Notes: generated by a model not told the origin, from the letters alone. DNA of 64,000 nucleotides from CAWIHS01 sp963836005 (GCA_963836005.1 CAWIHS010000001.1:930001-994000), one strand, 5' to 3'; shown: positions 45,671 through 55,875, counted from the first letter of the stretch. Program-made: numbers and translations.

Positions 45671-46957
45671 GTGCCCAAGTCTGATCCCCGCCTGTTTCAG
45701 CGCATGCTGAATTTTGCCAGTGATATAAAACCAGACGAAATCCGTGCCACGCTGTCGTCTTTTTTGCTGGTGTTTTTACTCATGGCATCGTATTACATTC
45801 TGCGTCCGGTAAGGGACGCGATGGCAAGCGACTGGAGCGATGCGGAGGTCAGCTTGTTGTGGACTTTGACCTTTTTCTTTAGCGCGATCGCTGTGTCACT
45901 CTATGGTGATCTCATAACCCGTATTCGTTTTCGACACCTGGTTCCTTCTGTCTATGCCTTCTTTGCCAGCAGTTTTGTGCTTTTCTATATCGGCACCCAG
46001 ACCCTGTCCGACCTTACTTTGATCGATAAGTCATTTTACGTATGGATCAGCGTATTCAGCCTTTTTCATATCTCGGTTTTCTGGAGTCTGATGACAGAAA
46101 CTTACTCTCGCTCACAAGCTACGCGCCTGTTTGGCTTCATTGGCGCAGGTGCCAGTGTGGGGGCCATTGTAGGTCCGAGCATTCCGGCTTTTCTAGCCGC
46201 CGATATTGGCACTGATAATCTGCTGCTGATTGCCAGCGTTTTACTTCTGTTCACTATACCCCTCAGTAGCTGGTTACAAAAAAGCAAATCTATCGATCCA
46301 GGCAACCCCTTGGAAACCAGAACCCCGCAACAAGCAGAGTATGTTGCTGGCAACCCCTTTTCAGGATTCCAGGATTTCCTGAAAAGCCCCTATTTGCTGG
46401 CCATCGGCTTATTCATCCTGCTTTACACATCTATAAGCTCCTTTGTTTATTTCGAACTTAAAAACCTGCTGGCCGATTACGATCGGGAGGCCCGCTCCCA
46501 AATATGGGCAAGCATGGACCTGGTCGTCAATACCTTGTCCATTGGCATAGCGGCTTTTGCGACAGGAAGAATTGCAAAACGTTTAGGACTCTCCTTCACC
46601 TTGTCAATTGTTCCACTATTAATTGCCATGGGTATGGCCCTGTTGGCTTTTGCACCTTTAATCGGCGTAGTCATAGCCATACAAATTATTCGCAGGGCAG
46701 GCAACTACGCGGTTACGAGACCCGCTAGAGAAATGCTTTTTACCGCCGTAAGCAGGGACACGCGCTTCAAGGTGAAACCTGTTATTGATATTGTCGTTTA
46801 CCGTGGCGGGGATATGCTAAATGCCTGGGCATTTACCGCACTTACCCAGGGTCTTGGTCTTAGCCTGGCAACAGTTGCAGGAATAGGCGCTTTAATTGCC
46901 ATGCTTTGGGCGGGCGTCGGTATTTATCTGGGTAAGGTATTTATCAGGAACAGATAA
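45671..46957 (+). CDS. MFS/NTP-NDP-exchanger-like transporter
   Basis: A 428-residue membrane protein from GTG 45671; GGAG sits inside the end of the previous gene. About 12 helices. Phrases such as SYYILRPVRDAM, TETYSRSQATRLFGFIGAGASVGAIVG, and TRPAREMLFTAVSRDTRFKVKPVID are typical of the NTP/NDP exchange (Tlc)-like branch of MFS found in free-living bacteria. True nucleotide exchange is not implied; the substrate is unknown. Operon with the aldo/keto reductase is likely. Confidence 0.82.
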   Translation: MPKSDPRLFQRMLNFASDIKPDEIRATLSSFLLVFLLMASYYILRPVRDAMASDWSDAEVSLLWTLTFFFSAIAVSLYGDLITRIRFRHLVPSVYAFFASSFVLFYIGTQTLSDLTLIDKSFYVWISVFSLFHISVFWSLMTETYSRSQATRLFGFIGAGASVGAIVGPSIPAFLAADIGTDNLLLIASVLLLFTIPLSSWLQKSKSIDPGNPLETRTPQQAEYVAGNPFSGFQDFLKSPYLLAIGLFILLYTSISSFVYFELKNLLADYDREARSQIWASMDLVVNTLSIGIAAFATGRIAKRLGLSFTLSIVPLLIAMGMALLAFAPLIGVVIAIQIIRRAGNYAVTRPAREMLFTAVSRDTRFKVKPVIDIVVYRGGDMLNAWAFTALTQGLGLSLATVAGIGALIAMLWAGVGIYLGKVFIRNR

Positions 46958-47138
46958 AGTTGGATACTATTGCTTTGGTACTTACTGCAACATGGGGTTC
47001 ATGCGCGAGCAACTTATTGAAAACATCATTATTGACCTCCAACTGGTAACCTTCGGTGTAGGCACGCCTGTGTTCGGGGATGCGTTGGGCCTGACTCGGC
47101 TGAAACTTCTAGATTCTCGTACCCTAAATGAGAACGCG
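46958..47138. other. Spacer with weak frame
   Basis: A plus-strand frame from ATG 46992 to a stop at about 47177 (MGFMREQLIENIIIDLQLV; LTRLKLLDSRTLNENALRLR) has coding-like composition but no identified family. It may be a fragment. Confidence 0.25.
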
Positions 47139-47621
47139 CTACGTCTGCGATATCAAGTTCTTCATGACGGAACATAAAAAAGTCGGGTTAGAGTTACGAG
47201 AAACCGTGCTGATTCTATTTGGTAATCCATCAGACAGCAACTCAATATGGTCGTGTTCATAAAGCAAATCCGAGCCAATAATTAAATCAAATTTACCTAA
47301 GCCCAGGTTGCTGTCATTCCAGTCGGTTCTTAAAAAGGGAATGTCGCCGTGTCGGGCATTGAGTAATAAGCTTGACAGGCCAAGGCCACAACCGACCTCT
47401 AAGATGCGTTTAGCTTTTATATCAAAATCTTGCATTTTCTGAGCCAAAATTTCACTGAATTGGCAAATGACGCCAAACAGTGACCATTGTGCCGAAGAAA
47501 TGCCTAAGGCTTCCGCTTCACATAATGGGTCGGAAAATTGTTGTTTGTCTTTGAGACATCGAAGATGAATGTCAAATTCATCAAATTCAATGCCTTGATA
47601 ACGAAAACACAGCGTTGACAT
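47139..47621 (-). pseudogene. Class I SAM methyltransferase with internal deletion
   Basis: 160 residues. FDIHLRCLKDKQQFSD and SSAQWSLFGVICQFSEILAQKM lead to SAM motif I, ILEVGCGLGLSSLLL, and later FDLIIGSDLLYEHDHIELL, as in METTL-type protein or metabolite methyltransferases. Between them NARHGDI runs straight into PFLRTDWND, omitting about 25 residues that normally hold motifs II-III. After LLSDGL the C-terminus does not match the family and the frame ends early. I infer an internal deletion and a replaced 3' end. Confidence 0.6.
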
Positions 47622-47721
47622 AAACGACCTTTTTAGTGGGTGTAAACGCTACAAGCATTTTAAAAATCGCTACGAGATTTTGTGACTATACTCGCTTTAA
47701 ATTATCACGTATGAATACTCA

Positions 47722-47757
47722 TAAAAAAAACCCGCACACCAAAAAGGGGAGCGGGTT
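47722..47757 (-). terminator. Rho-independent terminator of carbonic anhydrase gene
   Basis: On the minus strand AACCCGC...GCGGGTT forms a 7-bp GC-rich stem with a 15-nt loop, followed by eight T residues, about 70 bp beyond the stop of the gene at 47825. Confidence 0.8.
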
Positions 47758-47824
47758 GTTTTGACTGAATCGTTTTATGGCTGCGCGGTTTGGTTGTAAA
47801 CCGGCTGAGTGAGCCTTTTATTGA

Positions 47825-48688
47825 TTATTGAATCTTAGAGAGTAACTCTGGGTTAATTACTAAGTTACGAACGCCATGCGCGTGATCTTCTTTAAAGGTA
47901 TTGCCTTTACACCACTGTGCCACACTTTCAATGTTCACTTTAGCGACTTTAGGGTGAACGCTCCAAGTGACTTGAAAAGGCGAGCCGTTTTCATTGTAGC
48001 CAGGGCCGGTGGTTGAACCAGCGTATTGCACAGGGTCACCGGTGTTGGTTGGAATGTTAAAAGCTTGGTGAAGTCCGTTTTTCATGCCGTGTTCGGTCAG
48101 TTTATTAAAGTCGAGTGCCTTTTCATCATTCACTAAAACGTACACTTGCGCTTCAACACGTAACTGTGGGTTGTTAATCGATTCGCTCAAACACGCACCC
48201 AATGTTGGCCCTGGGGTGATTTGAGCCGTTGAATGGACGTAATGCACTTCAATGGTGTCACCAGGATAAAGACCTCCATGTTCACTTGGGCAAATTTCAG
48301 CATGAATCTTTTTAGTTTCGGCTTCGGTAAGTGTCCCAGAATAGGCGTAACCACTTAGGTAGCCATGACCATCGCCATTACCCGCAAATTTAGTGAACTC
48401 GCCCCCTTTGTGTTCAGCATTTTTATGGAAGTGAATGTTACATAGGTTCATGTCGGTGTAAGCCGGCGTGGCAGTAAAAGCGATGGTATTGGTGCCGTTT
48501 GCCGAATCAATATCGCGCGGTGCTTGTGGGCCAAACCCTTTGCCTTGGGTATTTTTAGCTAAGGCTGCACGTTGTTCTGCCACCACTTCATCGGATACCG
48601 GGCCATGATGCGCGGTGTGGTGTGACGTTGAAGCACAGGCTTGAAGTAGTAGTGCCGCAGAAAGCGCGGCAATGATATTTTTGTTCAA
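47825..48688 (-). CDS. Delta-class carbonic anhydrase, exported
   Basis: A 287-residue lipoprotein or periplasmic protein; the signal ends LLQACAS. The zinc region DMNLCNIHFHKNAEHKGGEF is the hallmark of bacterial delta-class carbonic anhydrases, first recognised outside diatoms in Thiomicrospira-like sulfur oxidisers. Further conserved Cys residues (ICPSEHGG, GACLSES, QWCKGN) suggest disulfides. It interconverts CO2 and bicarbonate. No bicarbonate transporter or Rubisco gene is nearby. It has its own strong terminator. Position between damaged genes suggests lateral acquisition. Confidence 0.85.
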   Translation of the reverse strand: MNKNIIAALSAALLLQACASTSHHTAHHGPVSDEVVAEQRAALAKNTQGKGFGPQAPRDIDSANGTNTIAFTATPAYTDMNLCNIHFHKNAEHKGGEFTKFAGNGDGHGYLSGYAYSGTLTEAETKKIHAEICPSEHGGLYPGDTIEVHYVHSTAQITPGPTLGACLSESINNPQLRVEAQVYVLVNDEKALDFNKLTEHGMKNGLHQAFNIPTNTGDPVQYAGSTTGPGYNENGSPFQVTWSVHPKVAKVNIESVAQWCKGNTFKEDHAHGVRNLVINPELLSKIQ

Positions 48689-48818
48689 AGGTCTATTCCT
48701 TGTTAATACTTAAAAGACGTTAAGGGCGTTATTGTTTAATAAGAATAGGAAATTCAATGACGTTTTTCAATCTATAAATCGAGAATAAGAAATATTTACT
48801 TAAAGTTCATATAACAGA

Positions 48819-50711
48819 TCATCCTGCGGGTTTGTACCAGATAGGAGAGCTCCAGGCTCGCTCCTGCACTGTAGCAGGGATATCTTCTAGTAACGTTAAA
48901 CCATTGCGCACTGCATCATAGGTGGACCAGCGCGGTGTGGGGATCTGCAGTACCCGGACGTAGTAAAGGGCGTGCTGCTTTGCGTCGAAGTCAGGATCGC
49001 TCCAACTCCCCATCAACTGAGTATTACCAATGCTATTGGTGTAGGTGGCATTGGTTAGATCAACGGTATTCCCGACTGCCGCTAACTTGCCGTTCTTATC
49101 TGGAGCACGTTTACCCGACCACACAACATTGTAGACCCGATCCTGCGGTTCACCATCTGCGTCAACCCAGCCCTTGATAATCTGAATCCGATCAAGGTTG
49201 GCACCGTTGGGATCCTTCATGGCAGACACAGTGAAGGTCGGGGCATCTCCATTACCCTGCAACGTCCCGCCCATCGGGACGCCTTGCGTGTATCCACGAT
49301 CGACAAGACTGCGCTGGTCGGCTGGCGGCTCGCTCTTACCCAGCTGGCCGAACAAGCGTAGCTTGATGCGAGGCCCGCTGGTGGCGAAGGTTTCGCGGGC
49401 TTTCATTGCATCCCAGATCGCCTCGCGAGTATTCTCCTTCGCCCAGACGCCGGTCAGAGCGCCGGGATTCAGATCTTTACCTTTTATCCAGCCGCCGACC
49501 TCACCCGTTCGCCGTAGCTCGACGCTGCCGTCTGCCGCACCATGGCTGCCGACCCTGAAATTATCCTCCGCAACGTTCGATGGCGTGCCATTATGGTTGT
49601 CCGTACCACCGACGATGCCGTAGTGGAAGGGATTTACCCCGAGTGATTGTTGGTAAGCGAGACCTTTGGTCAGGCCCCAGCGAACCCAATTCTGCTTGCC
49701 GTATTTTTCAAAATTTCGATCGCTATACTCTCCAATCGAGTCTGCATTCTCAAAATCAGAAAATTCGTCAGCTGCCCAGAACTTCCTGTGAACCTCGGAG
49801 TTGCCCTTGATCTGCATCATCGCAATAAGAGGTTCGAAGTGGCTGCGCATACTGGCATATTCCAGGTCAATGGGTTCGCCTGTCGCGTCGACTGCGGAAA
49901 ACATTGTGCCTTTACTGGCGTTGGAGTTGTGCGGGATGGCTATGACCTGCATCCCCTGTTTCTCGAGGCTCGCAAGCCACTCCCAGAGACCATCTTCCCG
50001 ATTGATGTCGATGTAGCTCATGGGCCGTTTTGGTACCTTCATATCCCGAAAGAAAACGTTACGATGGAGGTTCCCTCCCTCGGGCGCTGCGCTCCACTCG
50101 AACGCTGGAATGGTGGTGAACTTTCCCGGCTCGTAGTGTTCTTTCGCGGCGGCAAGGATTTGTTGCCAGCCGCTCACTGCAGTCTCGGGCCCGGCATAGA
50201 ATGGCGGGTGTTGAGGCGTTGTACCGCGGTTGCTTTTTACCACGTATTCGAGGAACCATTTCTCTCGCTCCTCGAGGGAACTCAGATTCCGCAGCTCCTG
50301 GATCTGCTCCTGGCTATAACCCGGTGCCCCCTCATTCATGGTGGAGTACATTTCGCCGATGTACTCGGCGTGGTCGGTTACCGCAGCCCAATCGAGCGGC
50401 GCGCTAATACGGAGTTTTTCACCGTTGACCTCGACCTCTTCGCCCTTGGCAAATCGATATGCATCAGAAGGGGTCAGGCGTGCACCGCCGATGTAGGCAT
50501 CGAGTGAGTAGGCAGTGTGCAGATGCTGCTCGCCAAAAAAGGCATCCTTGAGCGGATTGCTTATGACCTCTTGTGCGTGGCTTACCGTGCAGGGCATCAG
50601 CATCAGCCAGCCCGCAACCCAAACGGCGCATCGCATCGCTGATGACAATCTAAGACTGCTCAGCCACGATGCAGCTGAAGTCGTCTTTGCTCCCATGGTG
50701 TTCGTTACCAT
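48819..50711 (-). CDS. DUF3604 protein (PHP-like metalloprotein), full length
   Basis: A 630-residue exported protein. The signal region ends VSHA-QE. The N-terminal PHP-like phrases FGEQHLHTAYSLDAYIGG and DWAAVTDHAEYIGEM carry metal-binding His and Asp residues; VIAIPHNSNASKG and GGTDNHNGTPSN add more. The C-terminal half includes GVWAKENTREAIWDAMKARETFATSGPR and IPTPRWSTYDA. The family is common in marine and soil bacteria; its substrate is unknown, perhaps a phosphoester. The start at 50711 has GGAGA 13 nt upstream; a second ATG at codon 6 is possible. A truncated paralogue lies 34 bp upstream. Confidence 0.85.
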   Translation of the reverse strand: MVTNTMGAKTTSAASWLSSLRLSSAMRCAVWVAGWLMLMPCTVSHAQEVISNPLKDAFFGEQHLHTAYSLDAYIGGARLTPSDAYRFAKGEEVEVNGEKLRISAPLDWAAVTDHAEYIGEMYSTMNEGAPGYSQEQIQELRNLSSLEEREKWFLEYVVKSNRGTTPQHPPFYAGPETAVSGWQQILAAAKEHYEPGKFTTIPAFEWSAAPEGGNLHRNVFFRDMKVPKRPMSYIDINREDGLWEWLASLEKQGMQVIAIPHNSNASKGTMFSAVDATGEPIDLEYASMRSHFEPLIAMMQIKGNSEVHRKFWAADEFSDFENADSIGEYSDRNFEKYGKQNWVRWGLTKGLAYQQSLGVNPFHYGIVGGTDNHNGTPSNVAEDNFRVGSHGAADGSVELRRTGEVGGWIKGKDLNPGALTGVWAKENTREAIWDAMKARETFATSGPRIKLRLFGQLGKSEPPADQRSLVDRGYTQGVPMGGTLQGNGDAPTFTVSAMKDPNGANLDRIQIIKGWVDADGEPQDRVYNVVWSGKRAPDKNGKLAAVGNTVDLTNATYTNSIGNTQLMGSWSDPDFDAKQHALYYVRVLQIPTPRWSTYDAVRNGLTLLEDIPATVQERAWSSPIWYKPAG

Positions 50712-50745
50712 GCTGGTTCGTTTCTCCGTTTAAATTAAATTTATG

Positions 50746-51531
50746 TTAACTCTTCGGTGTGTACCAGATGGGTGATTTCCAGGCACGTTCCTGGTGTTTC
50801 ATGGGTACATTATCATCCATCTTGATACCGAATCGCTTTTGATCGTAGGCAGTCCAGCGCGGCGTGGGGATCTCGATAACGCGCACGTAATAGAAGGCAG
50901 ACTGTAACGGATCAAAATCCGGATCTGTCCACATTCCCTGCAAGTCCGGGTCGCCGATGGTGTTAGTCCAGGTGGCCTCCGGCACGTTGACCGTATCGCC
51001 TACCGGTGCCAGCTTGCCGTCTGCGCCAATCTGTCGTTTGTCGGCGTCACCCCAGGCAACGTCGTAAATTTTTTCGTGGGTGGCGCCATCTGCATCGAGC
51101 CAGCCCTTGATGATCTGGATACGATCAAGATTTCCGCTCAGGGGATCCTTAAGCGCCGCGACCAGAAAGGTTGGTGCCTTGGCATCTGCTGTTGGGGAGG
51201 GCAGATCGGCCCCCATGGGTACGCCCTTTGCGTATCCAACTTCTGCAGGCTGACGGCTCAGGGCGTCCTCCGCTTTGAAGTCCCAGCCGCCGAAGAAGCG
51301 AACGGTCATGCGTGAGCCGGAGGTGGCGTACACCTCCTTGCGCTGCATAGCGTCCCATAACGCCTCGCGGGTATTCTCTTTGGCCCACACCGCAGCATAG
51401 CCTGACGCCGTGTATTGCCAGGTATAATGAGTCTTGCCAAAACCCTGCTTGGATACATGCTCCCAGCGCTGTGGCCGCGGTTCCTGGTTCACGTGCTTGC
51501 CAAAGAAATTATCCTCCTCAATGGAATTTGC
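50746..51531 (-). pseudogene. 5'-truncated DUF3604 paralogue
   Basis: Only the C-terminal half of DUF3604 remains: from SIEEDNFFGKH through AAVWAKENTREALWDAMQRKEVYATSGSRM to IPTPRWTAYDQKRFG and PIWYTPKS. It aligns along its length with the full gene at 48819. The PHP metal-binding half is missing. The open frame extends upstream to 51651 but those 40 codons are unrelated. Likely a degenerated tandem duplicate. Confidence 0.75.
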
Positions 51532-51667
51532 ATTGAGAACAATGCATGTTCCAATCGTGCTACTGGTTTTAGGATTCGGGGCCATTGGTTTGCTCTTGCA
51601 TATGTAATTGCAGCTAACTGAGGGTTCGAGAAAATAGACTTGTCGTCTCACACGACCAGGACTTCAT

Positions 51668-52339
51668 TCAGTGTGTCTCCTGACTTCGCCCCTCCTCATC
51701 CATGCCAGACGGGAATTCGACCCCCGTCCCTCCAAGACCGCAGTAGCCCCTGGGATTCTTCTTGAGATAATCCTGGTGATCTTTTTCCGCCGGGTAGAAA
51801 GTCTCGAGCGATGCAATTTCGGTGGTGATTGTTCCATACTCAGCCTTTGAGAGAGCATTCTGATAGATGTCCCTGGTCATCAAAGCGACACTCTTCTGCG
51901 CTTCCGACGAAAAATAGATCGCACTGCGATAGTTCGACCCGACGTCGTTACCCTGACGATCTCCCTCGGTCGGATCGTGATTCTCCCAGAATCCCTTTAG
52001 TATCTGTTTGACAGAGGTTTTCCGGCGATCAAAGATGACCTTCACGACTTCCGCGTGATTGCGCACTTCGCGCGCACGCTCACGTGCGAGGATCTTGGAG
52101 TAAGTTGGATCGGGATAGTCTCCCCCCGCGTAACCGGCAACGACATCCACGACACCCGGCAAGGCCTCCATTCGTTTCTCTGCACCCCAAAAGCATCCCA
52201 TCCCCAATACGATCGACTCGGTTTCTTCCGGCATCACCGTGGGAGGCTCAGCTTTGACAGATGCGGCACTGTAAAAGCCAACCAGCATAAGTAGAGCCAG
52301 GCCGAAGACGCCTGAACATTGGCTGATGGATGTGTGCAT
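51668..52339 (-). CDS. msrA: Periplasmic peptide-methionine (S)-S-oxide reductase
   Basis: About 223 residues from the ATG at 52339 (MHTSISQCSG), which follows AGGAAAT. The frame is open 40 codons further, but that part lies in a family B repeat and has no ribosome site. The signal peptide ends SVKA-EP. The catalytic motif GMGCFWGAEKRMEALPGV is present, as are GYAGGDYPDPTYSKI and the C-terminal EKDHQDYLKKNPRGYCG. It repairs oxidised methionine in exported proteins. Neighbouring DUF3604 genes share its strand. Confidence 0.93.
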   Translation of the reverse strand: MHTSISQCSGVFGLALLMLVGFYSAASVKAEPPTVMPEETESIVLGMGCFWGAEKRMEALPGVVDVVAGYAGGDYPDPTYSKILARERAREVRNHAEVVKVIFDRRKTSVKQILKGFWENHDPTEGDRQGNDVGSNYRSAIYFSSEAQKSVALMTRDIYQNALSKAEYGTITTEIASLETFYPAEKDHQDYLKKNPRGYCGLGGTGVEFPSGMDEEGRSQETH

Positions 52340-52405
52340 GAGGATATTTCCTGTCTGATTGATGTGTTTTGGTATCAAGGAGAGAAACAGTTTCATAGCC
52401 GCAAG

Positions 52406-52531
52406 TATACTCTTTATCCTTGAAAATGCAGATTCATTGTCTGCGCCCTTCAGCCCAATCATGTATTATTCATACAATCATGGACTTCAGGACTTGACGG
52501 CTTTTCTGCCTTTTCAATGATTTTGAGTATA
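52406..52531. repeat. Family B miniature element, copy 3
   Basis: 126 bp, TATACTC...GAGTATA, closely matching copy 1 at 16910, not embedded in family D. It lies between msrA and the GGDEF gene and supplies a spurious upstream extension to the msrA frame. Confidence 0.75.
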
Positions 52532-52637
52532 GTTCCGGTTTTCTTATTAAAATCTGACCGTTTATCGCCCTCTTTTATTTCAATGCTACGGGGGAGCCGA
52601 ATCAATCTTACCAATAATATTCGGCTGCTTTCTGAAT

Positions 52638-55091
52638 TTATGCAGATGCTGCCTTTATTTGATTACGACCACAATTTTTAGCGTCATACATTGCTTTATC
52701 TGAGGCTTTCACTAATTCCTGCCAATCATGTCCATGTTCAGGATAGTTTGCAATACCTATACTGACGGTAATATAAATAACTTTATCCTCCGCGATAACA
52801 ATAGGGTGTTCAGCTATCATATTACGTAACCGTTCAGCAATATCTTTTGCCTTAGTTAATTCAGTTTCTGGCAATATAATGATAAATTCTTCACCTCCAT
52901 AACGAACCACATAATCAGTATCCCGCAGTGAATTTTTTAATACTTCAGCAAAACCACTTAACACTGTATCTCCGACTTGATGTCCGTAGGTATCATTGAT
53001 CTTTTTGAAATGATCAATATCCAGCATAACAACTGATAGAGAGTGATTGTTTTGTTTAGCTCTGGAGGTATCATCCAATATTCGTTTTTCAAATGTTGTA
53101 CGGTTATATATATCTGTTAATGGATCGTGAGTCGCTAAATGTTGTATATAAATTTCAGCTTCATGGCGTTCTATGGCTTCACTCAATGTTTCTGAAATAC
53201 CACTTATGAGATTTCGTTCATGATTCAAAAATGGATCTTCATCAAGCATTGGGAATGATTTCGTATAATAGACTTCAATTATACCTCTACATTCTGAGTT
53301 AATTATTAGTTCACTCTCTAGTTTCCATTCAGTTAGCTCAAAAGGTTCAATCACAAATTCTTTCTCATCAAAAATAATTCGAGACTTAATAAATTCAGGA
53401 TAAGGCCAACCTGAAGAGATAATTCTGACTGCATGAAGCAGAATCTCTTCAAGAGTATCATCTTTGCGTATTGCTTGAGTGATCCTATACATACATTGAA
53501 GTTCTTTTATACGTTCCTCCATATCATGCAGCAGTTTTTTCTTTTCATCTTCTAACTTTTTTCTCTTGGTAATATCAACAAAGGTGGTAACGGCACCAAT
53601 AATCTTATCGCCTTGATAAATAGGATAAGACCAATATTCTACGGGAATGCCATATCCGCCTCTATGCCAAAATACTTCATTATCAATGTGGATGCCTTCA
53701 CCCTTTTTAAGGGCTATGTAGATAGGACACTCATCAAAAGGATAGTACTTACCATCTGTTTTGGAGTAATGGATCATACTATGCATATCCTCACCTATCA
53801 GTTGGTTTTCACCCTGATAACCCAGCATCTTTAAACAGGCCGGATTAACGAAGGTACAAATACCCTCATTATCGATTCCATAGATCCCTTCGGCCGTCGA
53901 TTTCAGCAGTAAAGATATTTTTTCCTCACTCTGTTTGAGTAAATTTTCAGCTTTTTTGCGTTTAGAGATGTCACGAACAACTCCATTGTAGCCAAGCAGC
54001 CTGCCATCCTCTGACAAGATAGGTGTACCGCTTGTCTCTAGTATAACCGTGTGACCACGACGATGTTGATTAACGTTTTCCAGTCCATGAAAGGCTCTGC
54101 ATTTTTTCATGATATCAGCAATAATAGCGCCTACTCTGTCAGCTTCTTGTTTAGGCATTAAATCGAAAAGTGTTTTTCCTGTCATCTCTTCAGGGTGATA
54201 GCCGAGTAGTCCATATATACGAGGGCTAACATAAGTAAAGATCCCATTGGCATCAATCTCCCAAATCCAGTCAGGACTGGTATCAACAATAGAGCGAAAA
54301 CGATTCTTACTTTTTTGTAAATTCTTCTCGGTATAATGGAGCTTTTGTGCCATTTTTTTCTGATAAACTGCCACAAAATGAATTAATAAAAAGAGGTAGG
54401 CCACCCCTCTCAACATATGCCAGAGCCACCAGTTACCATCCCATAATGCTGACAGTTCAAAAATGAGCCCCGCCAGTCCGAACAAAAAAAAGTGGTTAGA
54501 AAAATAGGGTGATTCCGGATTGCGGAAGTGGTGATATTCACGTGCAAAATAGAACCAGGTCGCAATAAAGCCGATCCCGCCCGTAAAATTGAGCCATTCG
54601 GCTGCAACAGTAAACTGACCGTCTGAATTGAGCATTGGCAGCGAGAAGTCTGCTGGCCAGTAAAACGATGCCATTGCACCACTAACGGTCAATATCACCA
54701 AAAAGGTTAGATAGGATTGCGACAGATACTTTTTTGATGTTTCTGGTGTGCGCCAAACCTGACAGGCAAAGAGGCCTCCCACAAATGTAGCTAATGAATG
54801 AAACCAGACAAACAATTGACCAGGATGCTGGGACGCATGAAAAATATCCAGTATGCCCATTGAAATAAAACAGGCAATCAACCAGACAAAGTTATCTGGC
54901 AGCTCTCCTCTGACAATCATAGTATAAATAACAAAAGCCAACCCGAAGCCAATGAGAGCGCCGCCAGATTCTACAATAGCGTGAAAAAGTTCATTTTTCC
55001 AGATAAACTCAGGGAAGATGAGCGTTAGAAATAAGCCTGATAGTAACGGAATAACAGCCCAGCGAGCAGATGACCAGAATAATTTAATCAC
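52638..55091 (-). CDS. Membrane PAS/GGDEF diguanylate cyclase
   Basis: An 817-residue protein. Residues 1-250 hold about seven to eight helices of a MASE3-like sensor (HASQHPGQLFVWFHSLATFVGG). Then come two PAS domains (SIVDTSPDWIWEIDANGIF; LLKSTAEGIYGIDNEGICTF), a coiled coil and a GAF-like segment, and the C-terminal GGDEF domain (HDPLTDIYNRTTFEKRI; VRYGGEEFIIILPE with intact GGEEF). It makes cyclic di-GMP in response to a membrane or redox cue. No EAL domain. It is transcribed alone. No obvious I-site RxxD was checked with certainty. Confidence 0.92.
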   Translation of the reverse strand: MIKLFWSSARWAVIPLLSGLFLTLIFPEFIWKNELFHAIVESGGALIGFGLAFVIYTMIVRGELPDNFVWLIACFISMGILDIFHASQHPGQLFVWFHSLATFVGGLFACQVWRTPETSKKYLSQSYLTFLVILTVSGAMASFYWPADFSLPMLNSDGQFTVAAEWLNFTGGIGFIATWFYFAREYHHFRNPESPYFSNHFFLFGLAGLIFELSALWDGNWWLWHMLRGVAYLFLLIHFVAVYQKKMAQKLHYTEKNLQKSKNRFRSIVDTSPDWIWEIDANGIFTYVSPRIYGLLGYHPEEMTGKTLFDLMPKQEADRVGAIIADIMKKCRAFHGLENVNQHRRGHTVILETSGTPILSEDGRLLGYNGVVRDISKRKKAENLLKQSEEKISLLLKSTAEGIYGIDNEGICTFVNPACLKMLGYQGENQLIGEDMHSMIHYSKTDGKYYPFDECPIYIALKKGEGIHIDNEVFWHRGGYGIPVEYWSYPIYQGDKIIGAVTTFVDITKRKKLEDEKKKLLHDMEERIKELQCMYRITQAIRKDDTLEEILLHAVRIISSGWPYPEFIKSRIIFDEKEFVIEPFELTEWKLESELIINSECRGIIEVYYTKSFPMLDEDPFLNHERNLISGISETLSEAIERHEAEIYIQHLATHDPLTDIYNRTTFEKRILDDTSRAKQNNHSLSVVMLDIDHFKKINDTYGHQVGDTVLSGFAEVLKNSLRDTDYVVRYGGEEFIIILPETELTKAKDIAERLRNMIAEHPIVIAEDKVIYITVSIGIANYPEHGHDWQELVKASDKAMYDAKNCGRNQIKAASA

Positions 55092-55574
55092 TATATAATT
55101 CTGTATTTAGCGAGCATGTTAATTTTAGGATTATCACGTTTATTGATTTTTTACATATTTTGGTGACAGTTTCTATGTTTTAGCATGATAAATGCCATAA
55201 AAGATTATCATTAAGAATAGTTGTTTTTTGATTTTATTTCTAGTTACTAAAACTTCCTTAATGTTATCATTTTCGATTTAATTATTAAATTTAGGATGAT
55301 GTTTTATGATTTCGCCAACCGAATGAGCACTGATCAGCCACTGCAGACTTTTAGATATCTCTAAAATAGATTTAAAAAAGGGATGGGCGTTATGCTGTTG
55401 GCAGTGGTAAGTCCGCTTATCGGTCCAACTATCCCATTTCTCGAATTGCCATCGGCCACAATATTAATTGCTTTTTTATGCTGGGTGGCCCTGAAATTTT
55501 TTCAGGGGATAAATCAGCTTTGGACTGAGAAAGCCGATGAAATGGTAAAAAAAGGCAGGACCCGCAGGCCAAAT
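55092..55574. other. Interval with short hydrophobic frame
   Basis: 55383-55575 encodes a short hydrophobic segment (VVSPLIGPTIPFLELPSATI) and a charged tail, running into the truncated LysR gene on the other strand. It looks like a gene fragment and no family was recognised. The first 280 bp are AT-rich and probably contain the GGDEF gene promoter. Confidence 0.3.
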
Positions 55575-55575
55575 A

Positions 55576-55875
55576 TTAAGGCAGGGCTACCTTCAAACTG
55601 CCTTTTAAAGTGCCGTGGGCCTGTGATGTCGCGAGTTCTGCTTCGAGGACATCTTCCAGTATACGCACTGATTGATGATAAAAAGCCCGTCCAGTATCGG
55701 TCAGGTTCATCTTCCGGGTCGTTCGGTGAAAAAATTCTACGCCAAGATGTTCTTCCAGTTTTTTCAGACGCCGGCTAACCGCGGATTTTGCGACACCGAG
55801 TCTGTCTGCAGCAGCACTGATAGTAGCGGCTTCGACGACCCGAATGAATGTTCTCATATTCTTAAAGCGATCCAT
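55576..55875 (-). pseudogene. LysR-family regulator, DNA-binding half only
   Basis: About 99 residues from ATG 55875 (MDRFKNMRTFIRVVE; GAAGGGTGAA upstream). The HTH is complete: ATISAAADRLGVAKSAVSRRLKKLEEHLGVEFFHRTTR. The chain ends at GSLKVALP, exactly where the effector domain should begin (full proteins are about 300 residues). It is divergent from pirin, the usual place for a LysR regulator of such operons. It may still bind DNA but cannot sense an effector. Confidence 0.8.

Noticed and set aside
49647..50507. 286-codon open frame on the plus strand
   Set aside because: Antisense to the full-length DUF3604 gene; no ribosome site and no family.
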